From Paenibacillus sp. YYML68 (lineage in GTDB: Bacteria; Bacillota; Bacilli; Paenibacillales; NBRC-103111): a DNA stretch of 64,000 bases. Position 1 is the first letter of the stretch. The number at the start of each line of letters is the position of its first letter. The stretch covers positions 428,501 to 492,500 of the forward strand of contig NZ_BQYI01000001.1 of NCBI RefSeq assembly GCF_027923405.1. The letters are read 5' to 3'. Below the pieces are notes generated by a model, which saw only the letters and a program-made list of their open reading frames with translations, ran no database searches and was not told the origin of the DNA. The position numbers and the translations under genes were made by a program. This document shows positions 8,870 to 16,964 of the stretch, in pieces.

Positions 8870-9901
8870 ATGTATCCAAGAGACGAGAAGTTCATCATGC
8901 CTGCAGAGTGGGCCGAGCATACACGTACGTTGATTTCATGGCCGGTGCAAGATTCGATGGTGTACCCGGACGATTACGAGGCCGTATGCGACGGCTACGC
9001 GGAGATCATTACGGCGATCGCCGAGTTCGAGCCGGTCACGGTTGTCGTGAACCCGGACGACGCAGAGCGAGTCAGCCAGCGCTTCGCCGGCAACGAGCGC
9101 GTCGAGCTGCTGCCGATCGAGCACAATGACGCGTGGCTGCGCGACAACGGCCCGACGTACATCGTCAATGACGGTGGCGAGGTGGCGGCGGTCAATTGGC
9201 AGTTCAACGCTTGGGGCGGCAAGTATAGCCCGTGGGATCTGGACGATGCTGTCGCTCCGCAAATTATTGCACGAGACGGCATCCGCCGCTTCGACGCGCC
9301 GCTCGTCATGGAGGGCGGCTCGATCCACTCCGACGGTGAAGGCACGATTCTGACGACCGAGGAATGCTTGCTCAACACGAACCGCAACCCGGAGCTATCG
9401 CGGGAGCAGATTGAGGAGCAGCTGAAGCAATTCATCAGCGCGGACAAGGTCATCTGGCTGAAGCGGGGACTGAGCGGCGACGAGACGGACGGGCACGTCG
9501 ACAACATCGCGTGCTTCGCCGCGCCGGGCAAGATCATCCTGCAAGTGTGCGACGATCCGGCTGACGACAACTATGCGATTACGCAGGAGAATCTCGCCAT
9601 CTTGGCCAGCCACACCGATGCGAAGGGGCGCAAGCTGGAGGTCATTCCGATTCAGCAGCCACCGATGGTCACTCACAACGACAAGCGGCTGACGCTCAGC
9701 TACTTGAACTTCTACTTCGTGAACGGCGGCATCATCCTGCCGGTATTCGGGGGCACGGCCGAGGAGGCAGATCGACTCGCGATCGAGACGCTCAGCAAGG
9801 CGTTCCCAGACCGCCGCATCCGCACCGTGAACGGCATGGCGATTATCCGTGAGGGCGGCAACGTGCATTGCACGACGCAGCAGGTACCGGCGGGCAAGTG
9901 A
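8870..9901 (+). CDS. aguA: Agmatine deiminase
   Basis: 343 residues, usual size for the peptidyl-arginine-deiminase-fold agmatine deiminases. Converts agmatine to N-carbamoylputrescine plus ammonia, the first step of the arginine-decarboxylase route to putrescine; cytosolic. Visible motifs are PAEWAEHTRTLISWP at the N-terminus, HNDAWLRDNGPTYIV (guanidino-binding Asp/Arg region), VMEGGSIHSDGEG, GDETDGHVDN with the catalytic His, and the C-terminal EGGNVHCTTQQVP carrying the nucleophilic Cys. The ATG at 8870 is preferred to the TTG at 8861, because AAAGTGAG sits 9 bases before the ATG and abuts the TTG. Forms an operon with aguB (42-bp gap), so the whole two-step route is encoded. Confidence 0.96.
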   Translation: MYPRDEKFIMPAEWAEHTRTLISWPVQDSMVYPDDYEAVCDGYAEIITAIAEFEPVTVVVNPDDAERVSQRFAGNERVELLPIEHNDAWLRDNGPTYIVNDGGEVAAVNWQFNAWGGKYSPWDLDDAVAPQIIARDGIRRFDAPLVMEGGSIHSDGEGTILTTEECLLNTNRNPELSREQIEEQLKQFISADKVIWLKRGLSGDETDGHVDNIACFAAPGKIILQVCDDPADDNYAITQENLAILASHTDAKGRKLEVIPIQQPPMVTHNDKRLTLSYLNFYFVNGGIILPVFGGTAEEADRLAIETLSKAFPDRRIRTVNGMAIIREGGNVHCTTQQVPAGK

Positions 9902-9943
9902 TTTTCATACGTATATAATAGAAGAAAGCGAGGTTGACCCGAT

Positions 9944-10819
9944 ATGAGACAAGTGAAAGTGGCAGCAACACAGATGAGCTGCTCCTGCAACATCGAAGAG
10001 AACATCGCGAAGGCGGACAAGCTCGTCCGCGAGGCAGCGGCGCAAGGGGCGCAGATCATCCTGCTCCAGGAGCTGTTCGAGACGCCATACTTCTGCCAGA
10101 AGGAGAAGTCGGACTACTACGTCTACGCGACCGAGCTGGAGGAGAACAAGGCGGTCAATCACTTCAAGCAGCTCGCTAAGGAGCTGAAGGTCGTACTGCC
10201 GATCAGCTTCTATGAGAAAAAGAACTACGCCCGCTACAACTCGCTCGCGGTCATTGACGCGGACGGCGAGGTGCTCGGACGTTACCGCAAGAGCCACATT
10301 CCGGACGGACCGGGGTACGAGGAGAAATTTTACTTCAACCCGGGCGATACCGGCTTCCAGGTGTGGAAGACCCGCTATGCGAAGATTGGCGTCGGCATCT
10401 GCTGGGACCAGTGGTACCCGGAGGCGGCGCGCTGCATGGCGCTCATGGGCGCAGAGCTGCTGTTCTACCCGACGGCAATCGGCTCCGAGCCGCAGGACGG
10501 CAGCATCGATTCGAAGGATCACTGGCAGATGTGCATGCGCGGTCACGCGGCGTCGAACCTGATGCCGGTCATCGCGTCGAACCGGATCGGCCTCGAGGAG
10601 GATGACGACTCCAAGATTACGTTCTACGGCTCCTCGTTCATCGCCGGACCGCAGGGCAACATGATCGAGGAGGCTGGACGCGAGGACGAGACGGTGCTCG
10701 TGGCCGAATTCGATCTTGACCAGCTCGAGACGCAGCGCATCGAGTGGGGCATCTTCCGCGATCGCAGACCGGACCTGTACAAGATCATCACCTCCTATGA
10801 CGGCGAGCGCATGATCTAG
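9944..10819 (+). CDS. aguB: N-carbamoylputrescine amidase
   Basis: 291 residues, nitrilase (CN-hydrolase) superfamily. Hydrolyses N-carbamoylputrescine to putrescine, CO2 and ammonia. The catalytic Glu-Lys-Cys triad is visible: Glu in LLQELFETPYF, Lys in RKSHIPDGPGYEEKFYF (signature of this subfamily), Cys in GVGICWDQWYPEAAR. The conserved SFIAGPQGN and EWGIFRDRRPDLY segments near the C-terminus also fit. Second gene of the agu operon, followed by a strong terminator. Length and motifs are complete. Confidence 0.96.
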   Translation: MRQVKVAATQMSCSCNIEENIAKADKLVREAAAQGAQIILLQELFETPYFCQKEKSDYYVYATELEENKAVNHFKQLAKELKVVLPISFYEKKNYARYNSLAVIDADGEVLGRYRKSHIPDGPGYEEKFYFNPGDTGFQVWKTRYAKIGVGICWDQWYPEAARCMALMGAELLFYPTAIGSEPQDGSIDSKDHWQMCMRGHAASNLMPVIASNRIGLEEDDDSKITFYGSSFIAGPQGNMIEEAGREDETVLVAEFDLDQLETQRIEWGIFRDRRPDLYKIITSYDGERMI

Positions 10820-10859
10820 TACGCCGTTACTCACAGAGACAACGACAACCTATACATCT

Positions 10860-10899
10860 AAGGCAGTGTCATAAGTGAGCTTATGCGCTGCCTTTTTTT
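10860..10899 (+). terminator. Terminator of the agu operon
   Basis: AAGGCAG...CTGCCTT outer stem with inner ATAAG/CTTAT pairing, followed by seven T. A GTG inside it (10875) could extend the next reading frame but is not a credible start. Confidence 0.85.
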
Positions 10900-10946
10900 G
10901 GCCTTCGAGGCATGCGTGCTTACATAGGGAAGGAAGGGATCGCAGT

Positions 10947-13034
10947 ATGGGAAGTGGTCAAAAAGTACAGCTCACTGCGCTGCTCATCCTGGTCGCCGTG
11001 TCCGTGTCCATCGGCTTCATCGTATGGGGCGGTCTGAATTCGAGCGATACCGAGCAGGTGCTGGAGCAGCGGTCGAAGACGGTGACACCCCACAGCTCAG
11101 AGCTTCAGCCTGAGCTGCAGCTGTGGCCGCCCTCGCGAGTAGACGCCGACCAGCTCGCGCTGATGTTCACGCTGGCGGTGGCAAGCGGGCAGGGCGGGCA
11201 GCCGCCCGAGCAGCAGCCAGCGCCGCTGACGTATACGGCGAAGCTGGAATACCAGCTCGACGGAGAAGCGGTCTACCGTCCGGCGACGCTGGTTAACCAA
11301 GACCAGCAGGGGAGCACTTATACGGTGAATCGTGGGGCTGGCGCAAGTAGGTATAGGCTTGTGTGGGACAAGAAGGCCGATCAGGTGCCACTGCTGGCGA
11401 AGGTCAATTTGCGACTCACGGTGACCCCAAGCGAGAAGGGTGCTAGCGTATCGGCAGTGATGAACAATCTGCAGCCCGAGACGCGTGAGGCGCTGCGCGT
11501 TAAGACCGACGCCTACCTGATTCACTACGGCAAGTGGACAGAGGAGCTGCTGCGCATCGCGAAGGAGCACTACAAGCTCGTCATCCTCGACACGCGCAGC
11601 GGCATTACGCCGGAGCAGATCGCACAGCTTCGATCGGGCAAGGATCGGTCGGATGCAGCTGACGACGTGCTCGTGCTCGCGTATGTCTCAGTCGGGGAAG
11701 ACCTGCGGACGGTTGGCATGACGCCAGAGCAGATGAAGATGGACGCCAGGTTCGTGCTCGACGGCACCGGGCCGTCCGTTGATCCACGGAAGGGGGCTCC
11801 GTTCCCGAACGGCGCACCGCTGACGGGCCAGATTCCGCTGGCAGGCAAGCCGACGAACGGAGGGTTTGCGCCCTTTTATCTCAACGACAACTATGTAACC
11901 AATGGCTTCGGCGCAGCGGGCGTGCCGGACTTCAACACGAACTTCAAGGCGGCGTTCGTCAATCCCGGCCATCCGCAATGGTTCGAGGCGCTGCAAGCGA
12001 TGACGCTGGATCACGATAAGGTGTCAGGCATTCGCGAGCTGCTCACCTATGAGCATGGCCGCGGCTTCGGCTGTGACGGTCTGTTCATGGATACGCTCGA
12101 TACGGCGGCGCCGAATTCGTTCACCGATGCGTCGAGTGCGAACCAAGGGGAGTTCGAGTGGGTCGCAGGGGGGACGCGCAAGCTGGTGTCTTCCATTCGC
12201 GAGGCGTACCCGCAGTCGCTGCTGCTCGCTAATCGCGGACTGTTCTTCTACCATCCCGATCTGGAGACGTACCGGCACACGCTGCGCGGGCTGATCGATT
12301 ACGTGCTGTATGAGAGCTTCCGACTCGACAGCAGCGCGGCGCACGATTATAGCGAGACGATCTTCGCGGATAACAAGTACAATTACGCGCAGAAGGTGCT
12401 CGCGGAGGCGGACCGACCGGACGGGTTCCGCGTGCTCAGTCTAGGCTATGCGGAGGGACCTGACGGTGTGCTGCTGCGCAAGGCGCTGCACGGGGAAGCA
12501 GGCGGTAAGCCGCATACGCTGCTCGATGACTTGAACGAGGTGTCGGCGCTCGGCATGGTGCATTATTTGTCGAACGGAGCCGTATCCGACGTCAATACGT
12601 TCACGCTGGACCATCGCCCGTCCATCGGCGAGGCGCCGAAGTGGGGCAGCACCGAGACGCCGCTGTTCGCCCAGCCGTATCGCGCACCACGAGAAGGGCT
12701 GCAGCGGGTGGAGCGGCGGGGCAAGGACGTGTACGTGCAGTGGGACGTCGCGCATGCGCCGAGTCGTCCCGTGCGCTACACGCTGTATGTGAAGGAGGGC
12801 GCGACCTTCGACATGACCCGGAGCCTCGCGGAACAGAGCGTCAAGACGCAGCAGCTGGAGCCGACGATGCCTCAAGCTTATGTAGGCGCGGGCGAGCGAA
12901 CCCAGCGCTTCCCGTATGAAGCGAAGGTGGAGGGGCTCGTGTCAGGGCGGACCTATTACATGGTGCTGCGGGCGAGCAGCGCCTCCGGGCAGTCGGACAG
13001 CAACGAGAGGGTTGTGCAGGTGAAGGCGCCGTGA
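10947..13034 (+). CDS. Exported GH114-like (endo-alpha-1,4-polygalactosaminidase/TM1410-like) protein
   Basis: 695 residues from the ATG that follows GGGAAGGAAGGG. A single N-terminal membrane helix (residues ~8-28) suggests an anchored or secreted protein. Residues ~60-180 form a beta-rich region of unknown type. Residues ~188-560 form a TIM-barrel resembling GH114/TM1410: AKEHYKLVILDTRSGITPEQ, a VLAYVSVGED strand, and GFGCDGLFMDTLDT with the acidic residues expected near the active site. The last ~95 residues look like a fibronectin-III-type domain. GH114 enzymes cleave galactosaminogalactan-type exopolysaccharide; this substrate is inferred, not shown. Monocistronic by appearance. Confidence 0.72.
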   Translation: MGSGQKVQLTALLILVAVSVSIGFIVWGGLNSSDTEQVLEQRSKTVTPHSSELQPELQLWPPSRVDADQLALMFTLAVASGQGGQPPEQQPAPLTYTAKLEYQLDGEAVYRPATLVNQDQQGSTYTVNRGAGASRYRLVWDKKADQVPLLAKVNLRLTVTPSEKGASVSAVMNNLQPETREALRVKTDAYLIHYGKWTEELLRIAKEHYKLVILDTRSGITPEQIAQLRSGKDRSDAADDVLVLAYVSVGEDLRTVGMTPEQMKMDARFVLDGTGPSVDPRKGAPFPNGAPLTGQIPLAGKPTNGGFAPFYLNDNYVTNGFGAAGVPDFNTNFKAAFVNPGHPQWFEALQAMTLDHDKVSGIRELLTYEHGRGFGCDGLFMDTLDTAAPNSFTDASSANQGEFEWVAGGTRKLVSSIREAYPQSLLLANRGLFFYHPDLETYRHTLRGLIDYVLYESFRLDSSAAHDYSETIFADNKYNYAQKVLAEADRPDGFRVLSLGYAEGPDGVLLRKALHGEAGGKPHTLLDDLNEVSALGMVHYLSNGAVSDVNTFTLDHRPSIGEAPKWGSTETPLFAQPYRAPREGLQRVERRGKDVYVQWDVAHAPSRPVRYTLYVKEGATFDMTRSLAEQSVKTQQLEPTMPQAYVGAGERTQRFPYEAKVEGLVSGRTYYMVLRASSASGQSDSNERVVQVKAP

Positions 13035-13264
13035 AGCTCCTCCGTCATGGGCCGTAGCGTAGTGCCTGCGGCCATTTGAAGCTGTCGTATCGGTGGCTCC
13101 AGACACCAGCCGCAGCCTGCTGCTGAAGTCGAGCAGCCTGCCGGTCGGCATAAGCCGACACGCTACTGCCATAATTTTAGCTACGACACTTGCGTTTGGG
13201 TCTGGACGAATTGACGCATATTAGCGGTAAAGTCCTTTCACAGTACAAATTCGCGGAGGTACAT

Positions 13265-13759
13265 ATGCTGGGATTGTATTGCAAAGGAAGTCCCGTTTCC
13301 TTCTATAGCGTCAGTACGCCTCCTAATCACCACTTGATTCCGACCTGTTGTGGAGTCGGCATCTACTTCGAGGATGTTCACCCGGAATGGTGGATGTGCT
13401 GCAAGGATATCCCACTCGCGGTCCGTGAGACTTGGGAGAAGTCGGGCAGACTGAAGGGAAACCGGTTGTTCAAGAAGGCGGAGGATCAACAGCACTTCGA
13501 TTGCTTGTTCCTGTCGTCCCACGATATCGAGTCGCTAGAGATGTATGTGAATGAACGCAAGGGCTGTACCGAATCGCCCCATTCGAGTCGTCCGAGCGTG
13601 TTCCTGGTGGAGCTCATGATTTTATTTATGAAAAACCATCCCGGCGAAACGCTGTTCCCCTTCATCGGGGAATGTCCGGCGTCGGACGGCAACATGGAGG
13701 CGATTCTGAACGGCTCGCTGTGGCGCGCGATGGGTAACATTGCCGTCGCCATTCCATGA
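13265..13759 (+). CDS. Hypothetical protein
   Basis: 164 residues from the ATG at 13265, which has GGAGG five bases upstream. A TTG at 13190 would add 25 plausible residues but has no ribosome binding site, so the start is uncertain. I do not recognise a family. Seven Cys are visible, including CCGVG, WWMCC and DCLF, and the protein is not predicted to be membranous. It sits between the GH114-like gene and a convergent XRE regulator. Confidence 0.5.
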   Translation: MLGLYCKGSPVSFYSVSTPPNHHLIPTCCGVGIYFEDVHPEWWMCCKDIPLAVRETWEKSGRLKGNRLFKKAEDQQHFDCLFLSSHDIESLEMYVNERKGCTESPHSSRPSVFLVELMILFMKNHPGETLFPFIGECPASDGNMEAILNGSLWRAMGNIAVAIP

Positions 13760-13806
13760 CCGCCTGCGACCAGCCCCGCCTGACGGCAGGCGACTTGAGC
13801 AAGAGC

Positions 13807-13832
13807 AAGAGGCATCCGCATGGATGCCTCTT
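13807..13832. repeat. Inverted repeat between convergent genes
   Basis: Perfect 11-bp arms AAGAGGCATCC / GGATGCCTCTT around a GCAT loop, between convergent genes. There is no T run on either strand, so it is at best a weak bidirectional terminator. Confidence 0.5.
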
Positions 13833-13858
13833 CGGCGTGGTCGAGCGTGCCGTCGTGT

Positions 13859-14551
13859 TCAACGCTTGTAGAAGCGGTCGTTCTTCATAGCGGCGACGTA
13901 GCCGTCCAGCAGATCGATGATCCGCTGGCGAATCGCAGCATTTAACGGAATATGTTGATAAGATAGTGTCGTATCTTGTAAGATAATGTCGAGATGCTTC
14001 GTGCATATTTCGGTTTCCCAATACGGGATGCCTCTAACTAAGTAGTTGGCTGACACTTGGTACACATGTACCATCGTCGTCAGCAGTGTGAGGGACGGCT
14101 GGCGGTAGCCTTTCTCATAAGCGGTCAGCTCGGTATAGGGGATGCCTAGCATGCGTGCCGCCTCGGCGCGGCTCAGCTGTCGACGCAGACGCAGGAAGGC
14201 AAGACGTTCCCCCATCGATTGAATGTGCTCTGGCGTTGTCCATTCGACCGGGTCCTTCCAGTCCCGATCCAGAATGGGCTGATCATAGAGGAGCTCGTCT
14301 ACCGCTGTATGGTACAGCTCAGCGAGTCGATCCAGCTGCTCCAGAGAAGGAGAGGAGACTCCGTTCTCCCAATCGTGAAGCAGGCTGCTCTCAATGCCGG
14401 TGTATAGTGAGGCGGTCTCAAGCGACCAGCCCTTGCGCTCGCGCACTTGCTGGAGTGGGCATAGCTCGTCCTGTCCATCCCGATCTATTGGACGCATCAG
14501 CGCTTCCATTTCCTCTTGTGTTAACAGATGCTCAAGCAATACGATCCCCAT
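13859..14551 (-). CDS. Transcriptional regulator with two XRE-type HTH domains
   Basis: 230 residues. The first Cro/CI-type helix-turn-helix is at ~34-90 (VRERKGWSLETASLYTGIES then WENGVSSPSLEQLDRLAELY), the second at ~112-172 (RLRRQLSRAEAARMLGIPYT then YEKGYRQPSLTLLTTMVHVY). The C-terminal ~55 residues are helical and could bind a ligand or dimerise. Tandem XRE domains in one chain suggest a compact operator or built-in dimer. The ATG at 14551 directly abuts AAGGGG; a TTG 12 bases downstream has better spacing, so the first few residues are uncertain. Target unknown. Confidence 0.8.
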   Translation of the reverse strand: MGIVLLEHLLTQEEMEALMRPIDRDGQDELCPLQQVRERKGWSLETASLYTGIESSLLHDWENGVSSPSLEQLDRLAELYHTAVDELLYDQPILDRDWKDPVEWTTPEHIQSMGERLAFLRLRRQLSRAEAARMLGIPYTELTAYEKGYRQPSLTLLTTMVHVYQVSANYLVRGIPYWETEICTKHLDIILQDTTLSYQHIPLNAAIRQRIIDLLDGYVAAMKNDRFYKR

Positions 14552-14673
14552 CCCCTTATGGCATCTAGCCTCTTAAATGAAAGCATGCTTAATTGGGAGG
14601 GTTTTTATTCCATACATGATGATTGCCGATTATTATGAGAATATACCATAGAGCGATGAAGGGAGCTGGCAGC

Positions 14674-14910
14674 ATGCATCAGGACGGGGTAACGGACGAA
14701 GAACGGGCGTTGCTGTTGGGAGGAGCTGCACACGACCAGACGAGTAATCGGACAAGCAGTATTGTGCCAGCGGATGCTTCTTCTAATGACTTCTTCTATG
14801 CGCCAAGATCCAGACGCTACCGACGGGAGCAGCGTTCTGTACTCGGTTATGTGCTTCATATGCTCGGCCTTGTGTGGCGCAGGAAGCGGCGCGGCTCCCG
14901 GTACCATTAG
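14674..14910 (+). CDS. Small basic hypothetical protein
   Basis: 78 residues beginning after AAGGGAGCTGGCAGC. Acidic/polar N-terminal half, strongly basic C-terminus (RSRRYRREQR and RRKRRGS) around a short hydrophobic stretch (VLGYVLHMLGLVW). No family recognised. It starts 122 bp upstream of, and diverges from, the XRE regulator gene. It could be a real small gene or chance coding. Confidence 0.3.
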   Translation: MHQDGVTDEERALLLGGAAHDQTSNRTSSIVPADASSNDFFYAPRSRRYRREQRSVLGYVLHMLGLVWRRKRRGSRYH

Positions 14911-15070
14911 ACCGGGCATAGCCGCGTCCATCTGGCTTGTGTATAGGAGCTAGGGGCAGAGGCGAGTCAAGCGTGCGAGGGTAAAAGTAACAGCAGTATC
15001 AGTGGAACAAGATAATTGATGTTAATAACTGAGGACAACCTCGAATCGATTATTCAGGATTAATTCCAAT

Positions 15071-15446
15071 CAGTAGCGTTGCATAAAAGTTCACACAACA
15101 TTTAGTTTGAATTATCTGGAAACGGGTCAACTTCAAATTCCGTTTAACCCAGCGAAAGAAGATTTCAATTTGCCAGCGACAGCGATAAATCACCAATCTC
15201 TTTAGCTGTCAGGTCAAGCGTTAATGATGCGTACGGAATTGGTCTTGCTATCGACGGTCTCCACCATGCAGAGTGCATGCTGCATTCGCTTGTTGCCTTT
15301 GCCTAGGATGACTTTGACATCGCGCAAAATCGGCGACTTCGCATGCACGGATAGTTCTTCGACTCCCTCGACGATGGCGTTGTTCATAAGACGCGAGACG
15401 AAACGAACACCTCGTACGCAGTAATCATCATACTTTCCGTAATCGT
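15071..15446 (-). mobile_element. Truncated IS4-family element, remnant 1 (end plus transposase C-terminal region)
   Basis: Starts with the 17-bp terminal repeat CAGTAGCGTTGCATAAA (15071-15087), identical to the ends of the intact element at 44506-45979. On the minus strand it then encodes decayed transposase C-terminal sequence recognisable as GKYDDYC, RFVSRL and WQIEIFFRWVK, with stops and substitutions. The other end is missing; similarity stops at ~15446, 8 bp from the stop of the adjacent ABC permease gene. This accounts for 15071-15446; I see nothing else in 14911-15453. Confidence 0.85.
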
Positions 15447-15453
15447 ATAAGTA

Positions 15454-16104
15454 TTAATTAAATTTTTGTTTCCTTTTTAGAATGACATGTCCGAGCATAT
15501 AGAACAATAGACCGAATATAACAGTAAAGCTATGATGTGTAACAACTATATCTAACGGAAGAAGCTTGCTGTTAAACATAAAAATATTTGTGAATGAAAG
15601 AATAGTACCTTTTGTTAGGATATGAGTGCTTGCGTATATAGATACTATTGCCATAGACCATCCAACACTTCTTGTTAACACCATTATTATAAAACCAAAT
15701 CCAGAGAAGAAAAACGACTCGATTCCCAATTGAAGACCCAACGATGATAAAAAAAATACTCTTGGCAATGGAACAAAATTGTGTATTATAAGGAGCATTA
15801 GAATCATTAAAATTAGATAGAAAAGAGTAAAAATTAACACCCGTTCTATTCCAAGTTTCCACGCTGATAGTGGATAACTAAATATAGTTTCGCCGCCAGG
15901 CTCTTCAAGTAACTCCTGAAATATATGTATTGCCCACCAAGATGCAAACATAGGAAATGTGAGTTCTAAGGCTGGAATTATATACTTAAGATTAAAGTGG
16001 ATTATGTAGCAATAGCATATTAACAATAACATTATAACAATAGGAACATAAGCTGATGTCCCCATTAATCTCCAGTCAAAAATTAGGTTATTTCTCCCCT
16101 TCAT
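15454..16104 (-). CDS. ABC transporter membrane protein (last gene of the island cassette)
   Basis: 216 residues, very hydrophobic, about six membrane helices (first at ~18-36). Only general ABC-2-type permease character is visible; no close family recognised. Its start overlaps the stop of the ATPase gene by 4 bases, so the two are translationally coupled. AT-rich, unlike the chromosome outside the island. Its 3' end nearly abuts an IS4 remnant, but the basic C-terminus (ILKRKQKFN) looks natural rather than cut off. Confidence 0.75.
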   Translation of the reverse strand: MKGRNNLIFDWRLMGTSAYVPIVIMLLLICYCYIIHFNLKYIIPALELTFPMFASWWAIHIFQELLEEPGGETIFSYPLSAWKLGIERVLIFTLFYLILMILMLLIIHNFVPLPRVFFLSSLGLQLGIESFFFSGFGFIIMVLTRSVGWSMAIVSIYASTHILTKGTILSFTNIFMFNSKLLPLDIVVTHHSFTVIFGLLFYMLGHVILKRKQKFN

Positions 16105-16964
16105 AGTGCACCCTTCTTCATTAAGTATAAGTAACCATCTTCTAATGAAGGGGAAATACTGACACCATGATCTGGGGGGGATTCAGCTATAACTCTCACA
16201 CGATATAAGCCGTCAACACTATAATTAGATACAACATTAAGATTATCAATTTTTTCGTAGTATTCTTGTTTCGACAGCGTAATCTCCCACACTTTTCCGT
16301 TTGCAATTTTTTCAAGCTCACTGATGTTATTCGAAAAGACTACTTTTCCTCCATCTAGCACCGCAGCACGATCACAAGTATGTTCAATATCTTCTACAAT
16401 ATGAGTCGAAATAATAATAATCTTGTCCTTTCCCAATTGTCGAAGTAACTTCCTGAAACGAATTCTTTCCTCTGGATCAAGTCCTGTTGTAGGTTCGTCC
16501 ACAATAATAATTTTGGGGTCTCCTAATATGGCTTGTGCAATTCCAAGACGCCGCACCATTCCACCGGATAATGTCCCAACTTTTTTATCTATAAATCCCT
16601 GCAAATTAACCTTTTCAATCACAGAATCGATAAGATCGTTTTTCCCTTTCCTTAGCCCCTTCATAGTTGCAATGTGCGATAATGCTTCAATCACACTAAT
16701 TTGTTTGTAAATTGAGAATTTTTGAGGTAGATATCCTATGAGGCCTCTCACTTTATGGGCATCCTCCCAATTAACATTTTGGTATTTAATACATCCACTT
16801 GAAGGAGTGATAAGAGTTGTTAGTATGCGCATGAGTGTTGTTTTTCCCGCCCCATTGGGTCCCAATAAACCAAACATTCCCGTTTCAATATTCAGTGAAA
16901 CATTTTCTAACGCGAGCTTATGTCCAAATTTTTTAGAAATCTGACTAATTTGAAGAGAACTCAT
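16101..16964 (-). CDS. ABC transporter ATP-binding protein
   Basis: 287 residues. Walker A GLLGPNGAGKTTLMR (~33-47), Q-loop in GYLPQKFSIYKQ, signature LSGGMVRRLGIAQ, Walker B KIIIVDEPTTGLD with the catalytic Glu, and the switch His in ISTHIVEDIE. A ~75-residue C-terminal extension is typical of ABC-2/CcmA-type exporter ATPases. The start lies inside the 3' end of the 700-residue permease gene (20-bp overlap), and the stop overlaps the next permease start. It energises the cassette with both membrane partners; the cargo is unknown, possibly the product of 19120-19497 or a related peptide. Confidence 0.92.
   Translation of the reverse strand: MSSLQISQISKKFGHKLALENVSLNIETGMFGLLGPNGAGKTTLMRILTTLITPSSGCIKYQNVNWEDAHKVRGLIGYLPQKFSIYKQISVIEALSHIATMKGLRKGKNDLIDSVIEKVNLQGFIDKKVGTLSGGMVRRLGIAQAILGDPKIIIVDEPTTGLDPEERIRFRKLLRQLGKDKIIIISTHIVEDIEHTCDRAAVLDGGKVVFSNNISELEKIANGKVWEITLSKQEYYEKIDNLNVVSNYSVDGLYRVRVIAESPPDHGVSISPSLEDGYLYLMKKGAL

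Noticed and set aside
9905..10834. 309-residue minus-strand open frame opposite aguB
   Set aside because: Shadow of a clear enzyme gene; no protein-like features.
10875..10946. Upstream extension of the GH114-like gene
   Set aside because: It begins inside the agu terminator and lacks a ribosome binding site; the ATG at 10947 has both a site and the membrane helix directly after it.
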